Source: UBA9926 sp018645765
GTDB lineage: Bacteria > Pseudomonadota > Gammaproteobacteria > Pseudomonadales > Azotimanducaceae
DNA: 64,000 bases
Assembly: GCA_949372755.1 (NCBI GenBank)
Contig: CASIBO010000005.1
Coordinates: 248,001 to 312,000, forward strand
Reading direction: 5' to 3'
Numbering within the stretch: position 1 is the first letter of the stretch; every line of letters starts with the position of its first letter. The position numbers and the translations under genes are program-made. The notes under the pieces are model-generated. The model worked only from the letters and a program-made list of their open reading frames with translations, searched no databases and was not told the DNA's origin. Shown piece by piece: positions 18,310 to 26,283 of the stretch.

Positions 18310-20352
18310 ATGCGTGGACTGCTTTACCTACTCGCCTTCCTGGGCGGACAACCGATTACTGCCCTGGCTGAGGAAATGCCTGAGATCACAGTAACCGCTG
18401 AATTTAGACCGAGTAACGATATCGAAACCTTGACCAGTGTCACGGTCCTGAATGACAGCGAACAAGCGGCCCGCGGCGCGTCCCACCTAGAGGACCTACT
18501 TGGCCTCGTTCCTAATCTTAACTTCGCAAGCGGCGCATCTCGGGCGCGTTTTTTTCAAATCAGAGGTATCGGCGAGCGCAGCCAATTTAGCGATCCAATC
18601 AATCCATCGGTTGGGATCATGATCGACGGTATGGATTTCAGCAATATGGGCACGATTGCCCATTTGACGGACCTTGATCAGGTCGAGGTCTTACGAGGCC
18701 CCCAAGGCACGCGGTTTGGGGCCAACGGATTGGCTGGATTGATCGCCATTAAGTCCAGAGACCCAGAACCGACTGCATCGGCTCAAATCAAGGCCAGTCT
18801 CGCAAGCTTTTCTGGGCGCAATCTCACCGCCACGCTCAACCAACCCCTAAGTGACGAAACGCAAGTTAGACTCAGCCTCAGCAAGGAAACCGCCAATGGC
18901 CTGTATCGAAACCAATATCTGGACAAAGACGACACCAACGGCATCGATGAAACGTATGCGCGATTAAAAATACTGAACACCGGGGCCCACTATGAGGCGC
19001 TCGTGACCTTGCTCCATGCGAATGTCAATAATGGTTTCGATGCTTTTAGCCTGGATAACACCTTAAACACCCTGTCAGATGAACCCGGATTTGATCGGCA
19101 AAAAACCAATGCACTGGCGGCGCGAATAACCCTTAACCTTGATAAAAATCGACTGGAAATTTTAGGCACGCTGAGCCAATCAGAACTGGGTTATGGCTAT
19201 GACGAAGACTGGAGCTTTGTCGGCATCCACCCCTTTGGCTACCAATCTACGGACCACTACCTGCGAGATAGAAGCCATCAAGCGTTGGAAGTCCGGCTTT
19301 TGCCAAAAGCGGTGGGCGAGGCGTTTAACGAACGCGGTGACTGGGTCATCGGCCTATATCGAACCCAACAAGGCACGGAACTGACCCGCCTGTATACCTT
19401 TGCGCCGGGACCTTACACCAGTGACTACCAAAATGATGCGACCGCCCTCTATGCGGAACTCGATTTCAATCTGAGCGACAAACTCCGCTGGAATAGCGGC
19501 GCGCGGATTGAGCGTCGCAGCCGCACCTTTAGTGACTCGCTTGCCGCGGCGTTCAACCCAACGGAAACGCTTTGGGGCGGCCGAATCGGCCTGCAGTACC
19601 ACCTCCGGTCGACGGCAAATCTCTACCTTCGGGTCAGCCGCGGGTTCAAAGCCGGCGGCTTTAACACCGATGGCACCCTTAACCCTGAACTATTAGAGTA
19701 CGACGCCGAATCCCTTATCGAAACTGAGCTTGGCTTCAAAACCACCTTCGCCGCAACCCGGCTAAAACTCGCCCTCTTCCGAGCCGATCGCCGAGATCAA
19801 CAGATTAAAAGCTCATTCGTTCGTCCCAGATCTGATGGTAGTACAGAATTCGTCGACTTCGTCGGCAATGCAGCAGAAGGCGTTAATCAGGGTATCGAAG
19901 TCGAGCTAGAGCACCAACTTTCGAATGCCTTTAGCCTCCGAGTTGCGGGCGGCCTACTCGATACGGTTTTCACCCAATTCATTAACGAGTTTGGTGAGGA
20001 TCTAGGCGGTCGAGACCAAGCCCAAGCACCGCGCTACACAGGGAGTGTTGCGCTCAACTATCAGGCCGTATCAACCTTTTTTAACCTCAGCATCGATGCG
20101 AAAGATGAGTATTACTTCTCTGATCGACATGCGGTTAAAAGCCGAGCCTACACTACGGCCAACGCAGCCTTTGGTCTAAGAAAACAAGCCTGGGAACTCA
20201 CATTTTGGGGGCGCAACCTAACGGATCAAACAATCTTGACCCGAGGCTTTGGGAGCTTCGGTAATGATCCTCGAAAAGACTACGTCACCGAGCCCTATTA
20301 TCAATTCGGCTCACCCAGGACCCTAGGGGTCACCCTCGCTTTTGAGCCGTAA
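18310..20352 (+). CDS. TonB-dependent outer-membrane receptor, probably for thiamine or a precursor
   Basis: A 680-residue receptor with an N-terminal signal peptide (residues 1-20) and the TonB-box-like stretch EITVTAEF just after it. The plug domain shows FFQIRGIGERSQF, VGIMIDGMDF and VEVLRGPQGTRFG. The remainder is beta-barrel ending in TLGVTLAFEP, with Phe close to the C-terminus as outer-membrane proteins require. The TPP riboswitch in its leader and the PnuT-like permease two genes downstream indicate thiamine, its phosphate or its pyrimidine as the cargo. That is context inference, since barrel sequence alone does not give substrate. Energy would come from TonB-ExbBD encoded elsewhere. 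Confidence 0.9.
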   Translation: MRGLLYLLAFLGGQPITALAEEMPEITVTAEFRPSNDIETLTSVTVLNDSEQAARGASHLEDLLGLVPNLNFASGASRARFFQIRGIGERSQFSDPINPSVGIMIDGMDFSNMGTIAHLTDLDQVEVLRGPQGTRFGANGLAGLIAIKSRDPEPTASAQIKASLASFSGRNLTATLNQPLSDETQVRLSLSKETANGLYRNQYLDKDDTNGIDETYARLKILNTGAHYEALVTLLHANVNNGFDAFSLDNTLNTLSDEPGFDRQKTNALAARITLNLDKNRLEILGTLSQSELGYGYDEDWSFVGIHPFGYQSTDHYLRDRSHQALEVRLLPKAVGEAFNERGDWVIGLYRTQQGTELTRLYTFAPGPYTSDYQNDATALYAELDFNLSDKLRWNSGARIERRSRTFSDSLAAAFNPTETLWGGRIGLQYHLRSTANLYLRVSRGFKAGGFNTDGTLNPELLEYDAESLIETELGFKTTFAATRLKLALFRADRRDQQIKSSFVRPRSDGSTEFVDFVGNAAEGVNQGIEVELEHQLSNAFSLRVAGGLLDTVFTQFINEFGEDLGGRDQAQAPRYTGSVALNYQAVSTFFNLSIDAKDEYYFSDRHAVKSRAYTTANAAFGLRKQAWELTFWGRNLTDQTILTRGFGSFGNDPRKDYVTEPYYQFGSPRTLGVTLAFEP

Positions 20353-20402
20353 TGCCCAAACCGAATGAAGACGCAACAGACTTGCTAAAAAGGCGCCAAC
20401 CC

Positions 20403-20664
20403 ATGAAGGCCAGCATCGATATCAGTTTGTATCCGTTGAACAAGGATTATCTTCCAGCCATTGATGCCTTTCATCAAAGCGCTAAAGCAGTATCCAGACA
20501 TCGACGTTGTTGAAAATGATTTGACCACTCAAATTTTCGGGGATTTCGACGTGCTGATGGCGTGCTTACAAACGGAAATTCGGAGCAGCTTCCTTGAATT
20601 TGGACAAGGCGTTTTCACCTTAAAAGTGCTTAAAGAGGATTTGAGACGAACCCAACATGACTGA
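20403..20664 (+). pseudogene. YkoF-like thiamine-binding protein gene with a one-base frameshift
   Basis: The first frame starts at ATG 20403 and encodes MKASIDISLYPLNKDYLP, which is the family's usual opening. It then runs out of family sequence and stops after about 36 codons. The adjoining frame carries the rest (ALKQYPDIDVVEN ... TTQIFGDFD ... FTLKVLKEDLRRTQHD) and ends at 20664. Removing one T from the TTT at 20469-20471 restores an uninterrupted 86-residue protein. YkoF/MTH1187-like proteins bind thiamine or its pyrimidine moiety in the cytoplasm. The stop of this gene still overlaps the PnuT start by 8 bp. So the lesion is either recent, a sequencing error, or conceivably recoded. Confidence 0.75.
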
Positions 20665-21271
20665 GGTGCTCGAGCAATTTCTGAATGAACTCTTAGCCAG
20701 CTCAGCGCTCGAGATCATGGCCGTGAGCCTCGCTTTGGCTTATCTCATACTGGCCGTTAGAGAAAACATTTGGTGTTGGGCGGCGGCGGCGGCCTCGACC
20801 ATGATCTACCTGTATCTCTTTTTCGATGTCACGTTATACGCTGAGAGCGCCTTGCAGGTGTACTACTTAGCAATGGCAGGATACGGCTACTATCAATGGC
20901 GGCATGGACCAAGGCAAGCCTTTAAACCCATTCGGAAATGGTCGCTAAAACATCACAGCGCCGCCCTCCTCGCGATCTTCATTACCACCGGATTAGTGGG
21001 CGGCCTGCTGACCGAAACCAACAGCCAAGCCCCTTTTCTTGACGCCTTCACGACCTGCAGCAGTTTGATTGCAACTTACATGGTGACTCAGAAAATATTG
21101 GAGAACTGGGGTTATTGGTTTGTTATCGACAGCGCATCGATTGTGCTCTACCTCGACCGAGGTTTGTACTTTACCGCACTCCTTTTTATGGTGTACTTGG
21201 TCATTATCATTTTCGGTTACCTTAGATGGTCTCGCATCCTGCGGAACCAACCCCCAATCACACCCCGTTAG
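20657..21271 (+). CDS. pnuT: PnuC/PnuT-family thiamine permease
   Basis: A 204-residue inner-membrane protein with several hydrophobic helices, typical of the PnuC family that moves vitamins down their gradient and relies on phosphorylation for trapping. Family features are the aromatic NIWCWAAAAASTMIYLYLFF region, QVYYLAMAGYGYYQW and ENWGYWFVIDSASIVLYLDR. PnuC members import nicotinamide riboside, while the PnuT subgroup imports thiamine. The TPP riboswitch and TonB receptor upstream choose PnuT here. Its start lies inside the end of the YkoF-like gene (8-bp overlap), so it is translationally coupled. Confidence 0.88.
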   Translation: MTEVLEQFLNELLASSALEIMAVSLALAYLILAVRENIWCWAAAAASTMIYLYLFFDVTLYAESALQVYYLAMAGYGYYQWRHGPRQAFKPIRKWSLKHHSAALLAIFITTGLVGGLLTETNSQAPFLDAFTTCSSLIATYMVTQKILENWGYWFVIDSASIVLYLDRGLYFTALLFMVYLVIIIFGYLRWSRILRNQPPITPR

Positions 21272-21281
21272 GGCCCGCGTT

Positions 21282-21803
21282 ATGACCGTAAAAAGACAAG
21301 GGGCGACATCAGCACTCAAGCGTCTGGCCTATGCTCAGCTACTCGTCATTGGCTTTTCGCTAACCCTCCCAATTCAAGCAGCGCCAGCCAGTTTGGCGAT
21401 GAGTGGCTTCAAACCCCTGATCGGCGGCCAATGGGTCCTAGGCAGCACTTATCAAACCTACACCTGGGGACCGGATCAACAAAGCGTCTTTGGTGAATCT
21501 TTTGTGATCAACGATGGCGAGAAATCCCTCGGCGCCAAGGGCCTTTGGTACTTTGACCCCGCGTCCAAGACCATAAAAGGTGTGTTTGTCGCCACCAACA
21601 TGCCCTTTACGGTGTTGCATTACCGATCACACTTCGAGGCAGGCACGCTCGTCAGCCAGGTCAGGAGCCTCGACAATCTCGGCAATGAAAGTCGGTACCA
21701 AGAAACAATAAGGGCTACGCAACCTGACGCCTATCTCTGGGAACTGACCGAGGCTGGACACGCTGGCAGCACTATGAGGGCTGAATTTCATCGAGCACCT
21801 TGA
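21282..21803 (+). CDS. Unknown exported protein at the end of the thiamine operon
   Basis: A 173-residue protein whose start I place at ATG 21282, 10 bp after the permease stop. A signal peptide covers about residues 12-34 (YAQLLVIGFSLTLPIQAAPA). The mature part is rich in beta-strand pattern and aromatic residues, for example PLIGGQWVLGSTYQTYTWG and GLWYFDPASKTIKGVFVAT. It resembles small calycin/lipocalin-like domains of unknown function, but I cannot assign a family with confidence. The tight spacing places it under the TPP riboswitch, so a periplasmic role in thiamine capture or ester processing is a fair inference. Nothing catalytic is evident. Confidence 0.75.
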   Translation: MTVKRQGATSALKRLAYAQLLVIGFSLTLPIQAAPASLAMSGFKPLIGGQWVLGSTYQTYTWGPDQQSVFGESFVINDGEKSLGAKGLWYFDPASKTIKGVFVATNMPFTVLHYRSHFEAGTLVSQVRSLDNLGNESRYQETIRATQPDAYLWELTEAGHAGSTMRAEFHRAP

Positions 21804-21977
21804 TGTTGCTCGGCTCAGACGTTTGTCGCGAGTTGCTCGCCTTGCCGTCATGGACTGAAGGACCTGTGGTCGTGTTTGCGCGCAACCTATTGGCTAATCA
21901 ACTCAGACCGTCTTGAACCAGTGCGCCCTTTCATCGCTGGGCGCTCGGCTATTTTTTAAGGCTCGCCATTCCCAACC

Positions 21978-22007
21978 CAAGAAAGGGCGCCTAGGCGCCC
22001 TTTCTTG
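21978..22007. terminator. Bidirectional terminator-like perfect palindrome
   Basis: A perfect dyad centred on CTAG: CAAGAAAGGGCGC pairs with GCGCCCTTTCTTG. Both strands leave the GC-rich stem through a CTTTCTT run, as expected for intrinsic termination in both directions. It lies between the convergent thiamine operon and the TorF porin gene. Confidence 0.75.
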
Positions 22008-22030
22008 ACCACAACTTGAGGGATGACGCC

Positions 22031-22666
22031 TTAGAAGGATTTGCCCACGGAAAAGACCAGTGCCTGACTCTCACTATCTGCTTGGTCCCCCAGATCATCG
22101 GAGAAGATAAACGAGACGCCTAAATCGATGTCCGAAACGCTCGTGCCGTATCCCAGTTCAATGTAATCACCATCAAAGTCCTTCCCGAAAGAGCCGTAGG
22201 TTCCATAGAGGCCAACCTCGGTCTCAAACCCTAACTCCAAGAAGTCATAGTCTGCTGGCGCGCCGAATCCATCCCACTCGCCGGAGGAGTAGCCTAAACT
22301 GAACATACCGAACCCCAACCCCAGATTGATTTCCTCGTAGGTGTCATCAAAATCACCGGTGTAGTAGTACCCGGTAAAACCGATGCTGCCGGTTAATCCC
22401 GCCTCAGTCTCAAAACCATAGCCCCCATACAGATCCACTTCCAAGCCGTCACCGACATCAGCAGTCCAAGCACCTGCGTAGAAACCATTACCTTCCAAAT
22501 CAACGCCCGCGCTACCGCTCGACTCCTTCTGAAGGATTCCCCGGTAGTAATACTCACTCGCAAAACCAATATTATAAGAAACCTCCGCCGCAGCGGCTTG
22601 CGTACCCGCAAAAGCACTTACTGCGATCAGACTACTCAAGACGTTCCGTGCAAAATTTTTCATCAA
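22031..22666 (-). CDS. TorF-family putative outer-membrane porin
   Basis: A 211-residue exported beta-barrel protein. The signal peptide ends at AAAAE near residue 28, followed by VSYNIGFASEYYYRGI, the hallmark start of the TorF (Gcw_chp) family. Alternating short strands rich in Gly, Tyr and Asp follow, and the last residue is Phe (FSVGKSF), as outer-membrane insertion needs. Family members are predicted porins, often near nitrogen-metabolism genes; here none is adjacent. Gly and acidic residues dominate, giving a negatively charged barrel. The upstream gap has a sigma-54-like promoter, listed separately. The gene is monocistronic, with GGAGAGAAT before the ATG. Confidence 0.88.
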   Translation of the reverse strand: MMKNFARNVLSSLIAVSAFAGTQAAAAEVSYNIGFASEYYYRGILQKESSGSAGVDLEGNGFYAGAWTADVGDGLEVDLYGGYGFETEAGLTGSIGFTGYYYTGDFDDTYEEINLGLGFGMFSLGYSSGEWDGFGAPADYDFLELGFETEVGLYGTYGSFGKDFDGDYIELGYGTSVSDIDLGVSFIFSDDLGDQADSESQALVFSVGKSF

Positions 22667-23139
22667 TTCTCTCCATTTTATTGATTAACTGTTTTATCTC
22701 ACCCTCTTTGAGGTGAACGAATCAGATCGGCATGAGCGCCTCACGGTTCCACACTAGATAAAGCAATTGGTAGGCCAACTTTTAAATCAAAGCACTCGCG
22801 AGCTTTATTGGTGCAAATACGACTGAATCGTGTGTTTTTATGCAGCCCGGCTGCCCAACGGTGAACCATTTTGAGTCATTTGCCCCAGAATAGCGCACAA
22901 AACACCGTCCAGCCTGCTTGCAACCTCAATGCCTCTCGCGTTACCTTTTCAAGCGTGGCGTTGATCACGCACGATCCTAGTCGTTTCTGCTCGGCCGGGC
23001 GTCAATGGACCACCAATATCCGGCAGGCGCCCAACTCAGAGGCCGCCTGGCCAGGACACGGTGAGACATCGGCCTGCGGACTTGCGGCGTCTCAAAGGCC
23101 GCAACCCGATTCTTGCCCTCATCACCGGAGCCATGCCTT
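22667..23139. other. Divergent intergenic region between porin and acyl-CoA synthetase genes
   Basis: About 470 bp without a convincing gene. The left half carries the candidate sigma-54 promoter for the porin. The right half has an open frame without family resemblance or a ribosome binding site. The synthetase start at 23140 is fixed only by the conserved domain and a GGAG about 10 bases upstream. Confidence 0.5.
22762..22778 (-). promoter_or_regulatory. Candidate sigma-54 (RpoN) promoter for the TorF porin
   Basis: On the minus strand the site reads TTGGCCTACCAATTGCT. It matches TTGGC and TTGCT, the -24 GG and -12 GC elements of sigma-54 promoters, at the required spacing. The less conserved middle bases do not match. 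Transcription would begin about 85 bases before the ATG. No activator-binding site was identified. Confidence 0.35.
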
Positions 23140-24663
23140 ATGATCCCCAGCCACTTTCCATCAAGAAAACCAGCCATCGTGATGGCGGGTTCCGGGCAAA
23201 CCATCACCTTCGGAGAACTTGAAGACATCTCGAATCAGTTCGCGCACTTAATGCGCAGCCAAGGCCTCAAACGCGGCGACACCATTGCCTTGTGTCTTGA
23301 AAACCATCCCTACTTTCTGCCCATCTGCTGGGGCGCGCTCCGAGCGGGCTTGTATTTTACCGCCATAAGCTATCGATTAGCGGCCGCCGAAGTGCTGTAT
23401 ATCGTTAACGATTGTCGCGCGCGGGTACTGATTACCTCAACGCTGTTGACAGACACTTTTGAGCGCTTTTATCCCGATCTGGTTGAGCAGCCCGCCTGTT
23501 TCATGCTCGATAGCGAACACCTCAATGCACCGAGCCTGCTGGCTGCGCTGGCGGCCCAACCTAAAACCCCCATCAGCGACGAGTCCTACGGGCAAAGTTT
23601 ACTCTACAGCAGCGGTACCACTGGGCGCCCCAAAGGGGTTAAGAAGCCCCTCTTTCAAGAACCCTTTGGCGCTGAGACCAGCCTCTTTCGGGCCGCGCAA
23701 AGTCGGTATGACTTTAACGATGAGACCGTGTATCTATCACCGGCCCCGCTTTACCATGCAGCCCCCTTAGGCTTTACTATGAACGTCCTGCGCTATGGCG
23801 GTTGTGTGATTGTTATGCCGCAGTTTGATCCTGAAACCGCCCTACAACTGCTCCAAGATCATAACGTCACCCATGCCCAGTTCGTGCCCACGATGTTCGT
23901 CCGCATGCTCAAATTACCGAGCGACACACGAAGCCGATACACCTTTGCGAGTCTGCGCTGTGCGATTCATGCCGCCGCACCCTGCCCTGTCAGTATCAAG
24001 CATCAAATGATCGATTGGTGGGGACCCATTATCTGCGAGTACTATGCAGGCACAGAAGGCAATGGCTCGACGTTTATCAGCGCTGAAGAATGGCTCAAGC
24101 ACCCGGGCTCGGTGGGCCAAGCGGCGAATGATTGCCAAATCCATATCGTCGATGATTTCGGTCAAGAACTGCCGAGGGGCGCGCAAGGTGGCGTGTATTT
24201 TGAAGGCGGCGGCCAGTTCGAGTATCTCAACGATCCTGAAAAAACAGCGAACTCCCATCATACCAACGGTTGGTCGACCTTGGGTGACATTGGTTATCTT
24301 GATGACGAAGGCTACTTGTACCTCACCGATCGAAAGTCTTTTATGATCATTTCCGGCGGCGTTAACATCTACCCGCAAGAAGCTGAAAATGTCCTGATCA
24401 CGCACCCGCTAGTGGCTGATGTCGCCGTTTTTGGGGTGCCAAATGACGAGTTTGGCGAGGAAGTCAAAGCTGTCGTCCAACCCATGAACGTGGATGATGC
24501 AGGCCCGGAGCTTGCGGCGGAGCTCATTGCCTACGCCCGATCACAAATCGCCCATTTAAAATGCCCGAAGAGCGTCGACTTTCTTGAAGCCCTGCCGCGG
24601 CACCCAACTGGTAAGCTCTATAAAAGACTCTTAAAAGACACGTATTGGCAGCAAACCCCATGA
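23140..24663 (+). CDS. Acyl-CoA synthetase (AMP-forming)
   Basis: A 507-residue ANL-superfamily ligase that adenylates a carboxylic acid and forms its CoA thioester. The P-loop-like LLYSSGTTGRPKGVKKP, EYYAGTEGNGSTF (A5), GDIGYLDDEGYLYLTDR (A7/A8) and the catalytic Lys in HPTGKLYKRLLKD (A10) are present in order. I prefer ATG 23140, since an upstream TTG (23113) adds residues outside the domain. The acid is unknown; a medium-chain, branched or cyclic acid is plausible. Its TGA overlaps the ATG of a CoA-transferase gene (ATGA), so two routes to a CoA ester are co-translated. Confidence 0.92.
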   Translation: MIPSHFPSRKPAIVMAGSGQTITFGELEDISNQFAHLMRSQGLKRGDTIALCLENHPYFLPICWGALRAGLYFTAISYRLAAAEVLYIVNDCRARVLITSTLLTDTFERFYPDLVEQPACFMLDSEHLNAPSLLAALAAQPKTPISDESYGQSLLYSSGTTGRPKGVKKPLFQEPFGAETSLFRAAQSRYDFNDETVYLSPAPLYHAAPLGFTMNVLRYGGCVIVMPQFDPETALQLLQDHNVTHAQFVPTMFVRMLKLPSDTRSRYTFASLRCAIHAAAPCPVSIKHQMIDWWGPIICEYYAGTEGNGSTFISAEEWLKHPGSVGQAANDCQIHIVDDFGQELPRGAQGGVYFEGGGQFEYLNDPEKTANSHHTNGWSTLGDIGYLDDEGYLYLTDRKSFMIISGGVNIYPQEAENVLITHPLVADVAVFGVPNDEFGEEVKAVVQPMNVDDAGPELAAELIAYARSQIAHLKCPKSVDFLEALPRHPTGKLYKRLLKDTYWQQTP

Positions 24664-25859
24664 CCCAAGCTTTCAGCGGTATTCAGATTTTAGATTTCAC
24701 CCAGGTTTTTGCGGGCCCCTTTGCCGTGATGCAATTGGCATTACTTGGAGCAGACGTCATCAAAATAGAGCAACCCGGCACAGGCGATCAGACCCGTGGC
24801 CTGATGAATGCGGGTACCGATCAAAACCAATCACCCTCATTTCTGACCATGAATGCCAATAAACGTAGTTTGACGCTCAATTTAAAATCGCCTGAAGCCG
24901 TTAACTTGATCAAACGGCTCATTGAAACGACGGATGTTGTGGTTGAAAACTTTAAAGCCGGAACCATGACCAAACTGGGTCTAGATTATGAAACCTTGAA
25001 AGTCTTAAAACCGGATCTAATTTACTGCTCAATTACCGGCTATGGCCAGTCAGGCCCAAAAGCAGGCGAGGCGGCTTACGATGGTGCAATTCAAGCGGCC
25101 TCAGGCATGATGTCCCAGAACGGGCATATGAGTACTGGCCCCACTCGAACCGGCTTTATGCCGGTTGATATGGCAACCGCGCTGAGCACGGCTTTTGCCA
25201 TTTCGGCATCGCTGCATCGCAAGGCCACAACCGGCCTCGGGCAACACATTGATAGCGCAATGCTCGATACCGCAATCGTGATGCAAGCGTCGCAATTTAG
25301 TAACTATTTGAATCAGGGCCAACTATTGGGACTTCAAGGCAATGTCTCTCCAACCGGACAACCCACCGCCAATGTATTCCCCACCCAAGATGGGTTCATA
25401 CAAATCACCGCACTCAAACAAAACCAGGTCGAGCAACTCTTTATGGCGCTGGACTGCTCGGAACGTCTTCAGGAAGCTGCCTTTCATGACCCGGCAAAAC
25501 GAAAACAAAATCCGGAGGTGGTCAACGCCCTGCTTTGTGAAAAACTCCAAGGCAAAACGACCGCTACTTGGATGACCATTCTGCCTCAGCAAGGCATCCC
25601 CACGGCCGAGGTTAAGTCGATCCCTGAGGTCCTTGCGGACCCGCAGTTACTTGAGCGGGAGGTGATTGAGCAGATAACGCCGACTGAGGCCAATGCCGAC
25701 GCCATTCATATCGTTAAAGCCGGGTATTCTACCGATCAGGATGGGCCTACCATTACGCGGCCACCACCCAAGCTTGGTGAGCATACTCACGAAATTTTAC
25801 GAGCGCTGGATCTGACGTCAAAGCAGATCGAGACCCTCCGATCGCTAGGCGTTATTTGA
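24660..25859 (+). CDS. CaiB/BaiF-family CoA-transferase (second copy)
   Basis: A 399-residue class III CoA-transferase. It opens with FSGIQILDFTQVFAGPFAVMQL, followed by LGADVIKIEQPGTGDQTR, NANKRSLTLNLKSPE and LIYCSITGYGQSGP. The likely catalytic Asp is in FMPVDMATALS. The start is the ATG overlapping the upstream ligase stop, so the pair is an operon. Unlike the copy at 14043, this one is physically tied to a CoA ligase. That suggests a shared substrate whose CoA may be supplied by ATP or by exchange with another thioester. The CoA donor is not identifiable. Confidence 0.92.
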   Translation: MTQAFSGIQILDFTQVFAGPFAVMQLALLGADVIKIEQPGTGDQTRGLMNAGTDQNQSPSFLTMNANKRSLTLNLKSPEAVNLIKRLIETTDVVVENFKAGTMTKLGLDYETLKVLKPDLIYCSITGYGQSGPKAGEAAYDGAIQAASGMMSQNGHMSTGPTRTGFMPVDMATALSTAFAISASLHRKATTGLGQHIDSAMLDTAIVMQASQFSNYLNQGQLLGLQGNVSPTGQPTANVFPTQDGFIQITALKQNQVEQLFMALDCSERLQEAAFHDPAKRKQNPEVVNALLCEKLQGKTTATWMTILPQQGIPTAEVKSIPEVLADPQLLEREVIEQITPTEANADAIHIVKAGYSTDQDGPTITRPPPKLGEHTHEILRALDLTSKQIETLRSLGVI

Positions 25860-25937
25860 GTTCTCAACCGAGCCAGTTTATTGCGCTAATCATCGCCAAA
25901 CAGATCCTTTAATTTCTGATCGAGATCATCAGAGCCA

Positions 25938-26273
25938 TCATCGCTGACGATTTTCCTCAAAGTCAGTGACTGCTGGTGCTTCATCGAACAAAGCGGACAA
26001 GGCCGCACTCGCATCCGATTGATCCCGGCTTTGCGCGACTCGCCGAACCGGTTGCCCGGGTCGAAAAAAATCACAAAAATTGGCATTGGTCTTCTCGAGC
26101 GGCGGATCCGCCCGATCTTCTTGGCACGTCGAGCGATGACTGACGTCAAAGGATCGACACATATAACAACACCGAATTGGCGCGAAACAGCCCTGGCACA
26201 CAGCTTGCCTCGAGATCGGCCTTGGCTCATCGCTCAAGTCGCTTTGGCATTGCCAGCACATTAACTTGGCCAT
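25938..26273 (-). CDS. Small Cys-rich zinc-cluster protein of unknown function, probably frameshifted at its C-terminus
   Basis: A 111-residue protein with Cys at 6, 9, 26, 29, 35, 36, 39, 50 and 67, arranged as CWQC, CQGC and CYMC pairs plus the ANFCDFF motif. It looks like a zinc-ribbon protein conserved across proteobacteria without a known role. The start at 26273 has GAGGA about 8 bases upstream and lies 10 bp after the DUF169 gene. The frame ends FEENRQR. Deleting one base of the A4 run (25951-25954) would extend it in the adjoining frame to an acidic tail ending KLKDLFGDD at 25886. That tail echoes the internal ALSALFDE motif, so a one-base insertion is likely. Confidence 0.7.
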   Translation of the reverse strand: MAKLMCWQCQSDLSDEPRPISRQAVCQGCFAPIRCCYMCRSFDVSHRSTCQEDRADPPLEKTNANFCDFFRPGQPVRRVAQSRDQSDASAALSALFDEAPAVTDFEENRQR

Positions 26274-26283
26274 CTCGCCGTCC

